Below are positions 1 through 6,487 of a DNA stretch of 8,393 nt, one piece after another. Each line of letters begins with the position of its first letter. Positions within the stretch are counted from its first letter, which is position 1. A program made the translations under genes and the position numbers. The DNA lies in NCBI GenBank assembly GCA_014359685.1, contig JACIYY010000245.1, positions 1-8,393 on the forward strand, read 5' to 3'. The stretch is from Porphyrobacter sp. (GTDB taxonomy: Bacteria; Pseudomonadota; Alphaproteobacteria; Sphingomonadales; Sphingomonadaceae). Under the pieces are notes generated by a model. It saw only the letters and a program-made list of their open reading frames with translations. It searched no databases and was not told the DNA's origin.

Positions 1-428
1 GGGATCAGCGCCGCGCGGTATTGTGGGCCAACGTCCGGCCCCTGCCGGTCGCGCAGCGTGGGGTCGGCGACCACCGAGAAGAACACCCGCAGCAACTGGT
101 CGTACCGCACCACGGCCGGGTCATAGACCACCTTCACCGTCTCGGCATGGCGGGTCACGCCGGAGGACACGGCGCTGTAGCGGGCGGACGCCGCATTGCC
201 GCCGTGGTAGCCGGATACAGCGCTGGTGACGCCCTTCACATGGCTGAACACGGCCTCCACGCCCCAGAAGCATCCGCCGGCGAAGTAGGCGGTTTTGAGC
301 CCCTCGCTTTCGCGGGCGACGTGCTCGGCGGCGGGCGCATCGAAGCTCGCCTCGGCCGCCCCGGCGGGCGCGCAGGCGGCCAGCACCAGGGCGCCCAGAG
401 CGGCGATCATCGCGCCGCGCAGCGCCAT
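1..428 (-). CDS. msrA: Peptide-methionine (S)-S-oxide reductase MsrA, probably exported lipoprotein; 3' end outside window
   Basis: MsrA reduces the S-epimer of methionine sulfoxide in proteins back to methionine, repairing oxidative damage. The 142 visible residues carry the family hallmarks: catalytic motif GGCFWG with Cys53, the GYxGG-type segment SGYHGG at 72-77, RHAE at 93-96 followed by VKVVYDP, and DVGPQYR at 132-138. The C-terminal part, where resolving cysteines may sit, lies beyond the left edge. Residues 1-25 form a short basic start and a hydrophobic stretch ending in LAAC (Cys19), which fits a lipobox, so an envelope-anchored form is likely; many MsrA proteins are cytoplasmic and lack this. 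I chose the ATG at 428 because it begins the signal sequence and overlaps the upstream small ORF as TGATG; an in-frame ATG at 410 would remove most of the basic start. No strong Shine-Dalgarno is visible, so translation may be coupled. Family assignment is very secure; lipoprotein status is inferred. Confidence 0.95.
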   Translation of the reverse strand, partial: MALRGAMIAALGALVLAACAPAGAAEASFDAPAAEHVARESEGLKTAYFAGGCFWGVEAVFSHVKGVTSAVSGYHGGNAASARYSAVSSGVTRHAETVKVVYDPAVVRYDQLLRVFFSVVADPTLRDRQGPDVGPQYRAALI

Positions 429-532
429 CAGCCGAGCCCGAGCGCCGGCGCCATCCGTGTCACCAGCGCGGCCGCCGTGACGCCGAACCCGGCGAGGAAG
501 GAGAGCACGGCATCGTTCCTGAACAGGCGCAT
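428..532 (-). CDS. Small hypothetical single-helix membrane protein (34 aa)
   Basis: This 34-codon ORF sits in the gap between purH and msrA. It starts at ATG 532 with a basic, polar head (MRLFRND), continues with a hydrophobic run of about 18 residues (roughly 8-25, AVLSFLAGFGVTAAALV), then a short tail with an Arg, and stops at a TGA sharing one base with the msrA start (TGATG). That layout fits a one-pass inner-membrane peptide with its N-terminus inside. Upstream the frame stays open but offers no ATG, GTG or TTG before purH, so this start is the only sensible one. The ribosome site is weak: GGA about six bases before the ATG. I do not recognise the family for certain. Its role may be only to couple msrA translation, or it could be a chance ORF; position and composition favour a real gene. 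Confidence 0.45.
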   Translation of the reverse strand: MRLFRNDAVLSFLAGFGVTAAALVTRMAPALGLG

Positions 533-635
533 CGCGGGTCCACTGAGCTGGAGGGAGGTGTTGGACGCATTGTGCCCCGGCGCCGATTGCGGCGGCCTGA
601 ACCGGGCGTAGGGTCCGGAGTCGAGGGTGGCCGCA

Positions 636-2267
636 TCAGTGGCGGAAATGGCGCATCCCGGTGAACACCATCGCCAGCCCGGCGGCGTCGGCGGCGGCGA
701 TCACCTCTGCATCGCGCATCGCCCCGCCCGGCTGGATCACCACGCTGGCGCCCGCCTCGATCGCGGCGTCGAGGCCATCGGCGAAGGGCAGGAAGGCGTC
801 GGAGGCCATCGCCGCGCCGACCGTGCGCGGCGCGGCCCAGCCGGCGGTTTCGGCCGCCTCGCGCGCCCGCATCGCCGCGATCCGCGCGCTGTCGCGCCGG
901 TTCATCTGCCCGGCGCCGATGCCGGCGGTCGCGCGATCCCTCGCAAAGACGATCGCGTTGGACTTGACGTGGCGGGCGACGGTCCAGGCGAACAGCGCGT
1001 CGGCCAGCTCCCGCTCGTCAGGCGCGCGGCGGGTCACCACCTTGAGCGCTAGCCGATCGACCGCGCCCGAATCGCGGCTCTGCGCCAGCAGCCCGCCGGC
1101 GATGGGGCGGACGATCAGCCCGGCGCGGCGCGGGTCGGGCAGATCGTCGACCAGCAGCAGGCGCAGGTTGCGCTTGGCGGCGAAGGCTGCGCGCGCTGCC
1201 TCGTCGGCGCCGGGCGCGACCACCACCTCGGTGAAGATCTCGCAGATCGCCTGAGCGGTGGCGCCGTCCAGCGGGCGATTGCAGGCGACGATGCCGCCGA
1301 AGGCGGAGACCGGATCGCAGGCCAGCGCCGCCTGCCAGGCCTCCAGCAGCGTGCCCGCCTGCGCCACGCCGCAGGGATTGGCATGCTTGACGATCACCAC
1401 CGTCGGATCCTGCCCGGCGAACTCCGCGACCAGCTCCAGCGCCGCGTCGGCATCGTTGTAATTGTTGTAGCTGAGCGCCTTGCCCTGCACCTGCTCGGCC
1501 TGGGGCAGCCCCTGCCCGTGCGGGCCGACAGGCGTATAGAGCGCGGCCTGTTGGTGCGGGTTCTCGCCATAGCGCAGCTCGGCCCGCTTGCGCCCGGTGA
1601 TCGCCAGCAGCTCCGGGAAGGTCTGCTGCTGATCGGTGAAGGCGAACCATTGCGCGATCATCGAATCATAGGCGGCGGTGGCGGAGAAGGCCTTGGCCGC
1701 CATCCGCCTGCGGAACGCCAGCGTGGTCGCGCCGTCATGGCCGGCCAGCTCCTCCAGCAGCGCGCCATAATCGGCCGGATCGGTGACGATGGTCACGAAG
1801 GCGTGGTTCTTGCTGGCCGAACGGATCATCGCCGGGCCGCCAATATCGATGTTCTCGATGATCTCCTCGCGCGCCGCGCCGCGCCGGACGGTCTCCTCGA
1901 ACGGATAGAGGTTGGAGACCAGCAGGTCGATCGGGGCGATATCGTGGGCATCCATCGCCGCGGCATGGGCCGGATCGTCGCGTACCGCCAGCAGGCCGCC
2001 ATGCACCACCGGGTGCAGCGTCTTGACGCGCCCATCCATCATCTCGGGGTAGCCGGTCAGGTCGGCGACATCGCGCACCGACAGCCCGGCTTCGCGCAGC
2101 ACGCGCGCGGTGCCGCCGGTCGAGACCAGCTCCACCCCGCCCTTGGCGAGGCGCGAGGCCAGTTCCACCAGCCCGCTCTTGTCCGATACCGACAGCAGCG
2201 CGCGGCGGATCGGGACCTGGCCGGCCGTGACCTCGCTTGCAGCCCCCTGCTTGACGTGCTCGCTCAT
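636..2267 (-). CDS. purH: Bifunctional AICAR formyltransferase / IMP cyclohydrolase PurH
   Basis: PurH carries out the last two steps of de novo purine synthesis in the cytoplasm: it formylates AICAR with 10-formyl-tetrahydrofolate, then closes the ring to give IMP. The 543-residue protein shows both domains in order. The N-terminal MGS-like cyclohydrolase domain (about 20-165) has [40 protein letters not shown] and [16 protein letters not shown]. The transformylase domain follows with [35 protein letters not shown] (Lys294-His295, the catalytic pair of the family), [10 protein letters not shown], and the typical end [11 protein letters not shown] ... [11 protein letters not shown]. Length is normal for the family (about 520-540), with roughly 15 extra residues at the N-terminus. 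ATG 2267 is preceded by a GGGGGTGGA ribosome site and overlaps the stop of the heparinase-like gene as ATGA; an earlier in-frame ATG at 2384 lies inside that gene and adds only Arg/Gly-rich shadow sequence. No damage seen. Confidence 0.98.
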   Translation of the reverse strand: MSEHVKQGAASEVTAGQVPIRRALLSVSDKSGLVELASRLAKGGVELVSTGGTARVLREAGLSVRDVADLTGYPEMMDGRVKTLHPVVHGGLLAVRDDPAHAAAMDAHDIAPIDLLVSNLYPFEETVRRGAAREEIIENIDIGGPAMIRSASKNHAFVTIVTDPADYGALLEELAGHDGATTLAFRRRMAAKAFSATAAYDSMIAQWFAFTDQQQTFPELLAITGRKRAELRYGENPHQQAALYTPVGPHGQGLPQAEQVQGKALSYNNYNDADAALELVAEFAGQDPTVVIVKHANPCGVAQAGTLLEAWQAALACDPVSAFGGIVACNRPLDGATAQAICEIFTEVVVAPGADEAARAAFAAKRNLRLLLVDDLPDPRRAGLIVRPIAGGLLAQSRDSGAVDRLALKVVTRRAPDERELADALFAWTVARHVKSNAIVFARDRATAGIGAGQMNRRDSARIAAMRAREAAETAGWAAPRTVGAAMASDAFLPFADGLDAAIEAGASVVIQPGGAMRDAEVIAAADAAGLAMVFTGMRHFRH

Positions 2268-4123
2268 TCCACCCCCGTCTTCCGTTTCTCGAACCGCCAG
2301 GCGAGGCGCTCGCCCCCGCGCGCAACCACCCCCTCGACGACCAGCTGCCGGGTCGCCTGCGGCACGCCGTCGCCGTCGATCCACAGGCTCTCGTCCAGCT
2401 CGATCGCGCCGTCCTGGCTGGCGAAGCCCCAGCAGCTGCCATCGGGCAGGTCAAGCCGGGCGCTGCCCCCGCCTGCCTCGATCATCGGATCAACGCCGGG
2501 GCCGAGATGAAAGCGCAGCGCGAACGGCACCCGTGCGCGCTGCCCCTTGCGGCCGGCGGGGATCAGCTGGTCCTCCCCCTCCAGCAGCCCGCCATCCGCG
2601 CGCAGCGCCAGCCGGCGGCGGTGGAGGAAGCCATAGCGGGCGAGATAGCCGTCATGGCTCGCCTCCACGATGCTGGCCACCGGCGCGTCGGGCGGGCCGT
2701 CCTGCCGGCGCTCGACCTCGACCTCGGTGACGCCCGCGCCCAGCCTGCCGCCGACCAGGACGGCGGTGGAATTGGCCTCGCCCAGCACCAGCGTGGAATG
2801 CGCCGCGCTCGCCCGCAGTCCCTGCTCGAGCCGCTGCGGCACCAGCCCGCCCGCGCAGGCCGCCCCGCCGCATCCGACCACCAGCCGGTGCGCGCCATGT
2901 GACAGCTCGAAGGCGAGGGTGGCGGCGCAGCCGGTGCGGGCGTGGCGGGCGAGGGGCGGCGGGGCGGCATCGATCTGCACCACGCTGGCCCCGCCCGACA
3001 GGCGCTGATAGCCCCAGCCGCGCGCGTCGGCGAGCGGTCGCGGGCGGATGCCGCTTGCCGCGACCAGCGCCGCGACCCGTGCCCCCGAGACGGCCGGCGC
3101 ACCCTGCCAGCTTCCCAGCCCGCCATCGGAATGGGTGACGCCCAGCAGCGGCGGCACCAGCCGGGCGAGCATCGCGCGCTGCTCCTGCGGCGGGCCGCGC
3201 CGGGTCGCGCGGTAGCAGGCTGCAAGGTCGATCAGCAGCGCGATCGCCTCCATCTGCGCCAGCGGGCTGCGCGACAGCACGCCCCCGTCGGCTCCGACCA
3301 GCCCGTCCAGCGCCCGCGCCAATCCGGCCTCGCCGTGCAGGCGGCGGGGCTTGCCGTCAGGCAGCAGCAGGCCGGCGGCGACCAATGCGCACCAGGCGGC
3401 GACCTCGTTCAGCCGGTCCTCCGCCCTGCCAGCCGCCCGGTCGAGCCAGCGCGCGGTCTGTGCAATCGCCGCCAGGATGCGGGTCCGCGCGGCGGCATCG
3501 GGGCCGGACAGGATCAGCGGCGCGTGGATCAGCCAGCCGAGCAGGCGGTGGCCGACATGCCCGACCTGCCAGGCGGCGCCGGATGCGGGCTGCGGATTGG
3601 CGGCCAGCCAGTCGGCCAGCACCCGCTCCGCCGTGGGCGCGCATTGCGGCGCCGGGGCGCTGGCGGCGAGGTCGCGCAACCAGGTGAAGCCGTGGACCAC
3701 GCGCTCGAGCGGCGGGGTCAGCCGTGCCGCCGGACCATAGTGCATGGTCGCCACCGGGCTCTTGATCCCGCAGACCAGGAAATGCCCGGCGCGCAGCGCC
3801 ATCCCGGCCACGCGGTCGCCGGGCAGCGGGCTCTCCACCGTCGCCAGCAGCCGCAATCGCACCGGACGCCCGAATGGCCGCGCCAGCGCCGGGCCGGGCA
3901 CGCCGAGGCGGTAGGCGAGCCGCACCAGCCGGTCGGTCGCCCGGACCGCAGGGGCCGCAAAGCCGGCTTCGGCTACTCCGGCGACATCGTGCGCCGCAAG
4001 GACCGCCGGCGAGGGCGGGGCGAACTCGCGGAGTGGCAGCTGCGGCGCTGCCCGATCGTCGGCATCCCCGCCATCCGGCTGCGCGCCGGCGGGGGAGGGG
4101 CGGTCATCCTCTGCCCGGCTCAT
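2264..4123 (-). CDS. Heparinase II/III family protein
   Basis: This 619-residue protein resembles the heparinase II/III-like proteins that many alphaproteobacteria encode beside purH. Seen in the sequence: an acidic, Pro/Ala-rich start (1-40); a helical segment with [37 protein letters not shown] and [10 protein letters not shown] (to about 152), as in these proteins; an alpha/alpha-toroid-like middle (about 160-330); [12 protein letters not shown] (330-341); and a C-terminal beta-rich Hepar_II_III domain (about 370-610) with [38 protein letters not shown] and [14 protein letters not shown]. True heparinases cleave acidic polysaccharides, but the substrate here is unknown, and no signal peptide is evident. 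The His expected before the LAFE strand seems to be replaced (GCAATLAFE, Cys399). ATG 4123 overlaps the rpe stop as ATGA and has AAGGGCGG just upstream, so this start is well supported; the open frame running on to 5173 is antisense and shadow sequence. Family call is good, function open. Confidence 0.88.
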   Translation of the reverse strand: MSRAEDDRPSPAGAQPDGGDADDRAAPQLPLREFAPPSPAVLAAHDVAGVAEAGFAAPAVRATDRLVRLAYRLGVPGPALARPFGRPVRLRLLATVESPLPGDRVAGMALRAGHFLVCGIKSPVATMHYGPAARLTPPLERVVHGFTWLRDLAASAPAPQCAPTAERVLADWLAANPQPASGAAWQVGHVGHRLLGWLIHAPLILSGPDAAARTRILAAIAQTARWLDRAAGRAEDRLNEVAAWCALVAAGLLLPDGKPRRLHGEAGLARALDGLVGADGGVLSRSPLAQMEAIALLIDLAACYRATRRGPPQEQRAMLARLVPPLLGVTHSDGGLGSWQGAPAVSGARVAALVAASGIRPRPLADARGWGYQRLSGGASVVQIDAAPPPLARHARTGCAATLAFELSHGAHRLVVGCGGAACAGGLVPQRLEQGLRASAAHSTLVLGEANSTAVLVGGRLGAGVTEVEVERRQDGPPDAPVASIVEASHDGYLARYGFLHRRRLALRADGGLLEGEDQLIPAGRKGQRARVPFALRFHLGPGVDPMIEAGGGSARLDLPDGSCWGFASQDGAIELDESLWIDGDGVPQATRQLVVEGVVARGGERLAWRFEKRKTGVE

Positions 4124-4779
4124 CCGCCCTTCAGCGCCGCGATATTGCCCGCGTAGCAGTCCGGCCCCCCGGCGAACGCCGCCGACCCGGCCACCAGCAC
4201 GTCGGCCCCGGCGCTGACGCACTGGCGCGCGATCGCGGGATTGACCCCGCCATCGACCTCCAGCCGCACGTCTCGGCCGGCCTTGTCGATCATCTTGCGC
4301 ACCGCCTCGATCTTGCGCAGCTGCGAGGCGATGAAGCTCTGCCCGCCGAAGCCCGGATTGACGCTCATCACCAGAACCAGGTCGATGTCCTCGATCAGAT
4401 AATCGAGCATCTTGGCCGGGGTCGCCGGATTGAGCGAGATGCCGGGCTTGCAGCCTGCGGCCCTGATCGCCTGCACGGTGCGGTGGACGTGCGGCCCGGC
4501 CTCGGGATGGACGGTGATGATGTCGGCGCCGGCCTGGGCGAAGGGTTCGATCCACAGATCGACCGGCGAGACCATCAGGTGGACGTCGAACGGCCTGGCG
4601 CTGTGCGGCCGCAGCGCCTTCACCACCGCCGGGCCGATCGTCAGGTTGGGGACGAAATGGCCGTCCATCACATCGACATGGATCCAGTCGGCCCCCGCCG
4701 CGTCGATCGCACGCACCTCCTCCCCGAGCCGGGCGAAGTCGGCGGACAGGATCGAGGGCGAGATCAGCGGGCTCGTCAT
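4120..4779 (-). CDS. rpe: Ribulose-phosphate 3-epimerase
   Basis: Rpe interconverts D-ribulose 5-phosphate and D-xylulose 5-phosphate in the pentose phosphate (and, where present, Calvin) pathway. The 219-residue protein is a single TIM barrel of standard length. Visible signatures are [12 protein letters not shown] at the start; [12 protein letters not shown] with His34 and Asp36; DVHLMV with His67; [12 protein letters not shown] at 138-149; and LEVDGGVN with Asp176. These positions match the metal ligands and the two catalytic aspartates known for the family. The end AGSAAFAG ... [11 protein letters not shown] contains the phosphate-binding Gly-Ser turn. ATG 4779 begins exactly where family members begin; GGGG about 8-9 bases upstream is a modest ribosome site. 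The in-frame extension to 4941 is Arg-rich and unlike the family. It is the first visible gene of the minus-strand operon and overlaps the heparinase-like gene by four bases. Nothing looks broken. Confidence 0.98.
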   Translation of the reverse strand: MTSPLISPSILSADFARLGEEVRAIDAAGADWIHVDVMDGHFVPNLTIGPAVVKALRPHSARPFDVHLMVSPVDLWIEPFAQAGADIITVHPEAGPHVHRTVQAIRAAGCKPGISLNPATPAKMLDYLIEDIDLVLVMSVNPGFGGQSFIASQLRKIEAVRKMIDKAGRDVRLEVDGGVNPAIARQCVSAGADVLVAGSAAFAGGPDCYAGNIAALKGG

Positions 4780-4982
4780 GGACACGGCCCCGCTTAACAG
4801 CGCAGCTGGCGGCAACAAGCGCATCCGTCCCATTTTCCACACGGCTGCACGGCCGGTCCGGTGCTTTTGCGCGTCGATCGCGCCGCCAAGCCGCCGCATG
4901 GGAGGGCGTGCCGAACGATTCCGATCTTGCGGACAGCGCACCCGGCCGCACGCTCTCTTCTCTCCTCGATGAAAGGTGGCGC
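4780..4982. promoter_or_regulatory. Divergent intergenic region between rpe operon and methyltransferase remnant
   Basis: This 203-base gap separates two divergently oriented starts and should hold the promoter of the rpe-heparinase-purH-msrA operon on the minus strand and that of the former methyltransferase on the plus strand. I found no convincing -35/-10 pair on either strand, so no boxes are assigned. On the plus strand a ribosome site is clear: AAAGGTGG at 4972-4979, three bases before ATG 4983. A GTG at 4908 in the same frame has GGAGGG directly against it, which is too close to work well. The regulatory role is inferred from gene layout only. Confidence 0.4.
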
Positions 4983-5565
4983 ATGACGCAGCTCAGTCCG
5001 GTGACATCGCTGTTCGCCGCAGCGACGCAGGCGGCCAAGCGGCTGCTCCCCGAGCGATGGACCAGGCGGCTGCGCCTGATGGCGAACGGCAAGCCGATGG
5101 TCGGCCGCGTCGATCTCGGCGATCTCGGCCGGCTCGGCCCGATCAGCTCCCATTTCGGGGAGGAGCGCGGCACCCCGATCGACCGTTTCTACATCGAACG
5201 CTTCTTCGAACGGCACAGCGCCGATATCGCCGGCCACGTTCTGGAGGTCGGCGACGCGTCCTATTCCCGCCGCTTCGGCGGCACCCGCATCACCGGGCAG
5301 GACGTGCTGCACGTCAAGGAGGGCAATCCGCACGCGACCATCGTCGGCGACCTGTCGCAGCCCGGCCTGCTGCCCGAGGCGGCCTTCGATTGCATGATCA
5401 TCGCCCAGACGCTGATGCTGCTCTATGATATGCACGCCGCCGCTGCCGAGCTGAAGCGTGCGCTGAAGCCCGGCGGAATCCTGCTGCTGACCGTTCCCGG
5501 CGTCACCACGGTCGACCGCTACGGAATGGCGCGACCGCTGGTACTGGTCGCTGACCGAACATTCG
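4983..5565 (+). pseudogene. Class I SAM-dependent methyltransferase, frameshifted and 3'-truncated
   Basis: The first 180 codons read as an intact Rossmann-fold methyltransferase of the kind found in polysaccharide and glycosyltransferase clusters: PISSHFGEERGTPIDRFYIE at 53-72, SAM-binding motif HVLEVGD at 85-91 followed by SYSRRFGG, then VGDLSQPGLLPEAAFDCMII and a late motif LKPGGILLLTVPGVTTVDRY ending at Tyr180 (5520-5522). After this the annotated frame turns into unrelated Arg/Pro-rich sequence up to a stop at 5690. In the next frame, from 5524, the sequence resumes sensibly as EWRDRWYWSLTEHS, the aromatic segment expected next, so a frameshift lies at 5523/5524 (one extra G, or two lost bases). 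The match ends at about 5565, where antisense sequence of a glycosyltransferase begins; perhaps 50-70 C-terminal residues are absent. ATG 4983 was chosen for its AGGTGG site and family-like start. The native substrate cannot be told. If the frameshift is a sequencing error the gene is still truncated. Confidence 0.75.
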
Positions 5566-5814
5566 GGGCTCCCCAGCCGCGATGCGGGTGCCGATTGCCA
5601 GCGTGCCGTCGCTCGATCCGTCGTCGACCACGATCACGTCCAGCCGGGGATAGGTCTGCGCCAGCGCGCTGCGGATCGATCGGTCAATGAAGCGCTCCAT
5701 GTTCCAGGCCGGGATGACCACGGTCACGCTGGGCAGGTCGCAATCGCTGGTCGTCGTCACCTGCCCCACCCGGATCATCCCCCGCGTCCCGCCCTGCTTC
5801 GCCACGGCCCGCAT
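5560..5814 (-). pseudogene. Glycosyltransferase family 2, N-terminal remnant
   Basis: The remnant begins at about ATG 5814 (an alternative ATG is at 5778, preceded by GGGG) and gives a clear GT2/GT-A start: LPSVTVVIPAWNMERFIDRS at 27-46, SALAQTYP at 49-56, then LDVIVVDDGSSDGTLA with the nucleotide-sugar-binding VDDGSSDGT motif at 63-71. It continues plausibly to about GTRIAAGEPR and then turns into antisense of the methyltransferase, ending at a stop at 5503. A GT2 catalytic domain needs about 200 more residues, including the DxD region and the catalytic base, so it cannot be an active transferase. Such enzymes add sugars from nucleotide donors to lipid-linked or surface glycans. The break falls exactly where the convergent methyltransferase also stops. 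The frame is open for 121 codons (5503-5868), so a short chimeric protein could be translated. The start is uncertain; the family assignment is strong. Confidence 0.75.
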
Positions 5815-5839
5815 GTCCGTTGCGTCCCTTCGATACCGG

Positions 5840-5855
5840 GTCCGCTGGTGCGGAC
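5840..5855. repeat. Short perfect inverted repeat (6-bp stem, 4-base loop)
   Basis: GTCCGC and GCGGAC flank the loop TGGT. The hairpin lies just upstream of the glycosyltransferase remnant's start in the otherwise gene-free stretch 5815-5992. There is no T-tract on either side, so it is not an intrinsic terminator. In DNA this GC-rich a 6-bp stem can occur by chance. Confidence 0.3.
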
Positions 5856-5961
5856 TGCCCGAATTCACCCCAAGTTCACGGCCCCTGCGGCAGATTTGCG
5901 CCCATCAGACCGCGTTGCCGCCGATGTTTCCATCGCCGCCAGAGGCTTCGCACCCTCCTCT

Positions 5962-5974
5962 TAATGGACCATTA
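5962..5974. promoter_or_regulatory. 13-base palindrome, possible operator upstream of DUF2141 gene
   Basis: TAATGG and CCATTA are perfect inverted copies around one central A. It is an AT-rich island in very GC-rich surroundings, centred 25 bases before the ATG at 5993. That position would suit a regulator-binding site or overlap with a promoter -10 region. No matching -35 box was convincing, and I recognise no regulator for this motif. Confidence 0.3.
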
Positions 5975-5992
5975 GCCTTGCCTGCACAGCAC

Positions 5993-6487
5993 ATGAAACG
6001 CACTCTTGCGGCCCTCGCCGCCCTGTCGATCGCTGCCCTTCCGGCGGCGGGACTGGCGGTGACCTTCCGCCAGGATGTGCCCAACGATCCGGCGCGGTGT
6101 CGCCCGGGCGCGGGTCCGGCGGTGCAGATCACCGTCACCGGCGTCAAAGCCAGCACCGGCAAGATGCGCGTGCAGCTCTACCGCGCCACCGAAGAGGACT
6201 GGCTGGCCAAGGGGCGCTGGATCCACCGCATCGAGGTGCCCGCGCAGGCCGGACGGATGAGCTTTTGCATGCCGGTGCCGCAGGCCGGGTCCTATGGCAT
6301 CGCCATCCGCCACGACATCAACGGCAACGGCAAAACCGACATCACCCGCGACGGCGGCGGCATGTCGAACAACCCGTCGATCAACATCTTCAATCTCGGC
6401 AAGCCGAGCTATCGCCGGGTCGCCTTCAGCGTGGGCGAGGGGGCCGTCCCGATTTCCATCCAGATGCGCTACTTCTCGGGCAGCTGA
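5993..6487 (+). CDS. Secreted DUF2141 domain-containing protein
   Basis: The 164-residue product starts with a Sec-type signal peptide (MKRTLAALAALSIAALPAAG, cleavage likely near residue 20-22), so it should act in the periplasm or outside. The mature part reads as a small beta-sandwich of the DUF2141 family: VQITVTGVKASTGKMRVQLY at 44-63, a WIHRIEVPA strand, MPVPQAGSYGIAIRHD at 93-108, then NGNGKTDITRDGG and GMSNNP. The DxNGNGxxD loop resembles a calcium-binding loop and is usual in this family, but its function is unknown. Cys36 and Cys92 could form a disulfide. ATG 5993 is chosen because the signal peptide starts there; no good Shine-Dalgarno precedes it (TGCACAGCAC). The open frame further upstream to 5687 is antisense of the glycosyltransferase remnant. 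The gene ends with a 19-base convergent overlap with the Tam41-like gene. Family call is confident; no role can be assigned. Confidence 0.9.
   Translation: MKRTLAALAALSIAALPAAGLAVTFRQDVPNDPARCRPGAGPAVQITVTGVKASTGKMRVQLYRATEEDWLAKGRWIHRIEVPAQAGRMSFCMPVPQAGSYGIAIRHDINGNGKTDITRDGGGMSNNPSINIFNLGKPSYRRVAFSVGEGAVPISIQMRYFSGS

Noticed and set aside
1383..2510. 375-codon plus-strand open frame antisense to purH
   Set aside because: Gly/Arg/His-rich shadow typical of GC-rich DNA; the minus strand here encodes an unmistakable PurH.
2942..4156. 404-codon plus-strand open frame antisense to the heparinase-like gene
   Set aside because: Low-complexity Arg/Ala/Gln composition with no recognisable motif; explained by the lack of stops in GC-rich antisense sequence.
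4908..4982. GTG 4908 as the methyltransferase start
   Set aside because: Its GGAGGG lies directly against the GTG with almost no spacing, whereas ATG 4983 has a properly placed AAAGGTGG and a family-like N-terminus.
4124..5173. Upstream extension of the heparinase-like frame, making a 969-residue protein
   Set aside because: The added part is Arg/Pro-rich, lies in another frame of rpe and antisense to the methyltransferase, and shows no domain. The ATGA-overlapping ATG at 4123 with AAGGGCGG explains the real start.
5840..5855. Hairpin as an intrinsic terminator
   Set aside because: Stem of only six pairs and no T-tract on either strand.
4983..5868. Transposon or integrase scar as cause of the broken gene pair
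   Set aside because: No transposase fragment, terminal inverted repeats or target-site duplication was visible around the junction; simple deletion fits better.
5687..5992. N-terminal extension of the DUF2141 protein
   Set aside because: It would place a normal signal peptide in the middle of the protein, and the extension is partly antisense to the glycosyltransferase remnant.
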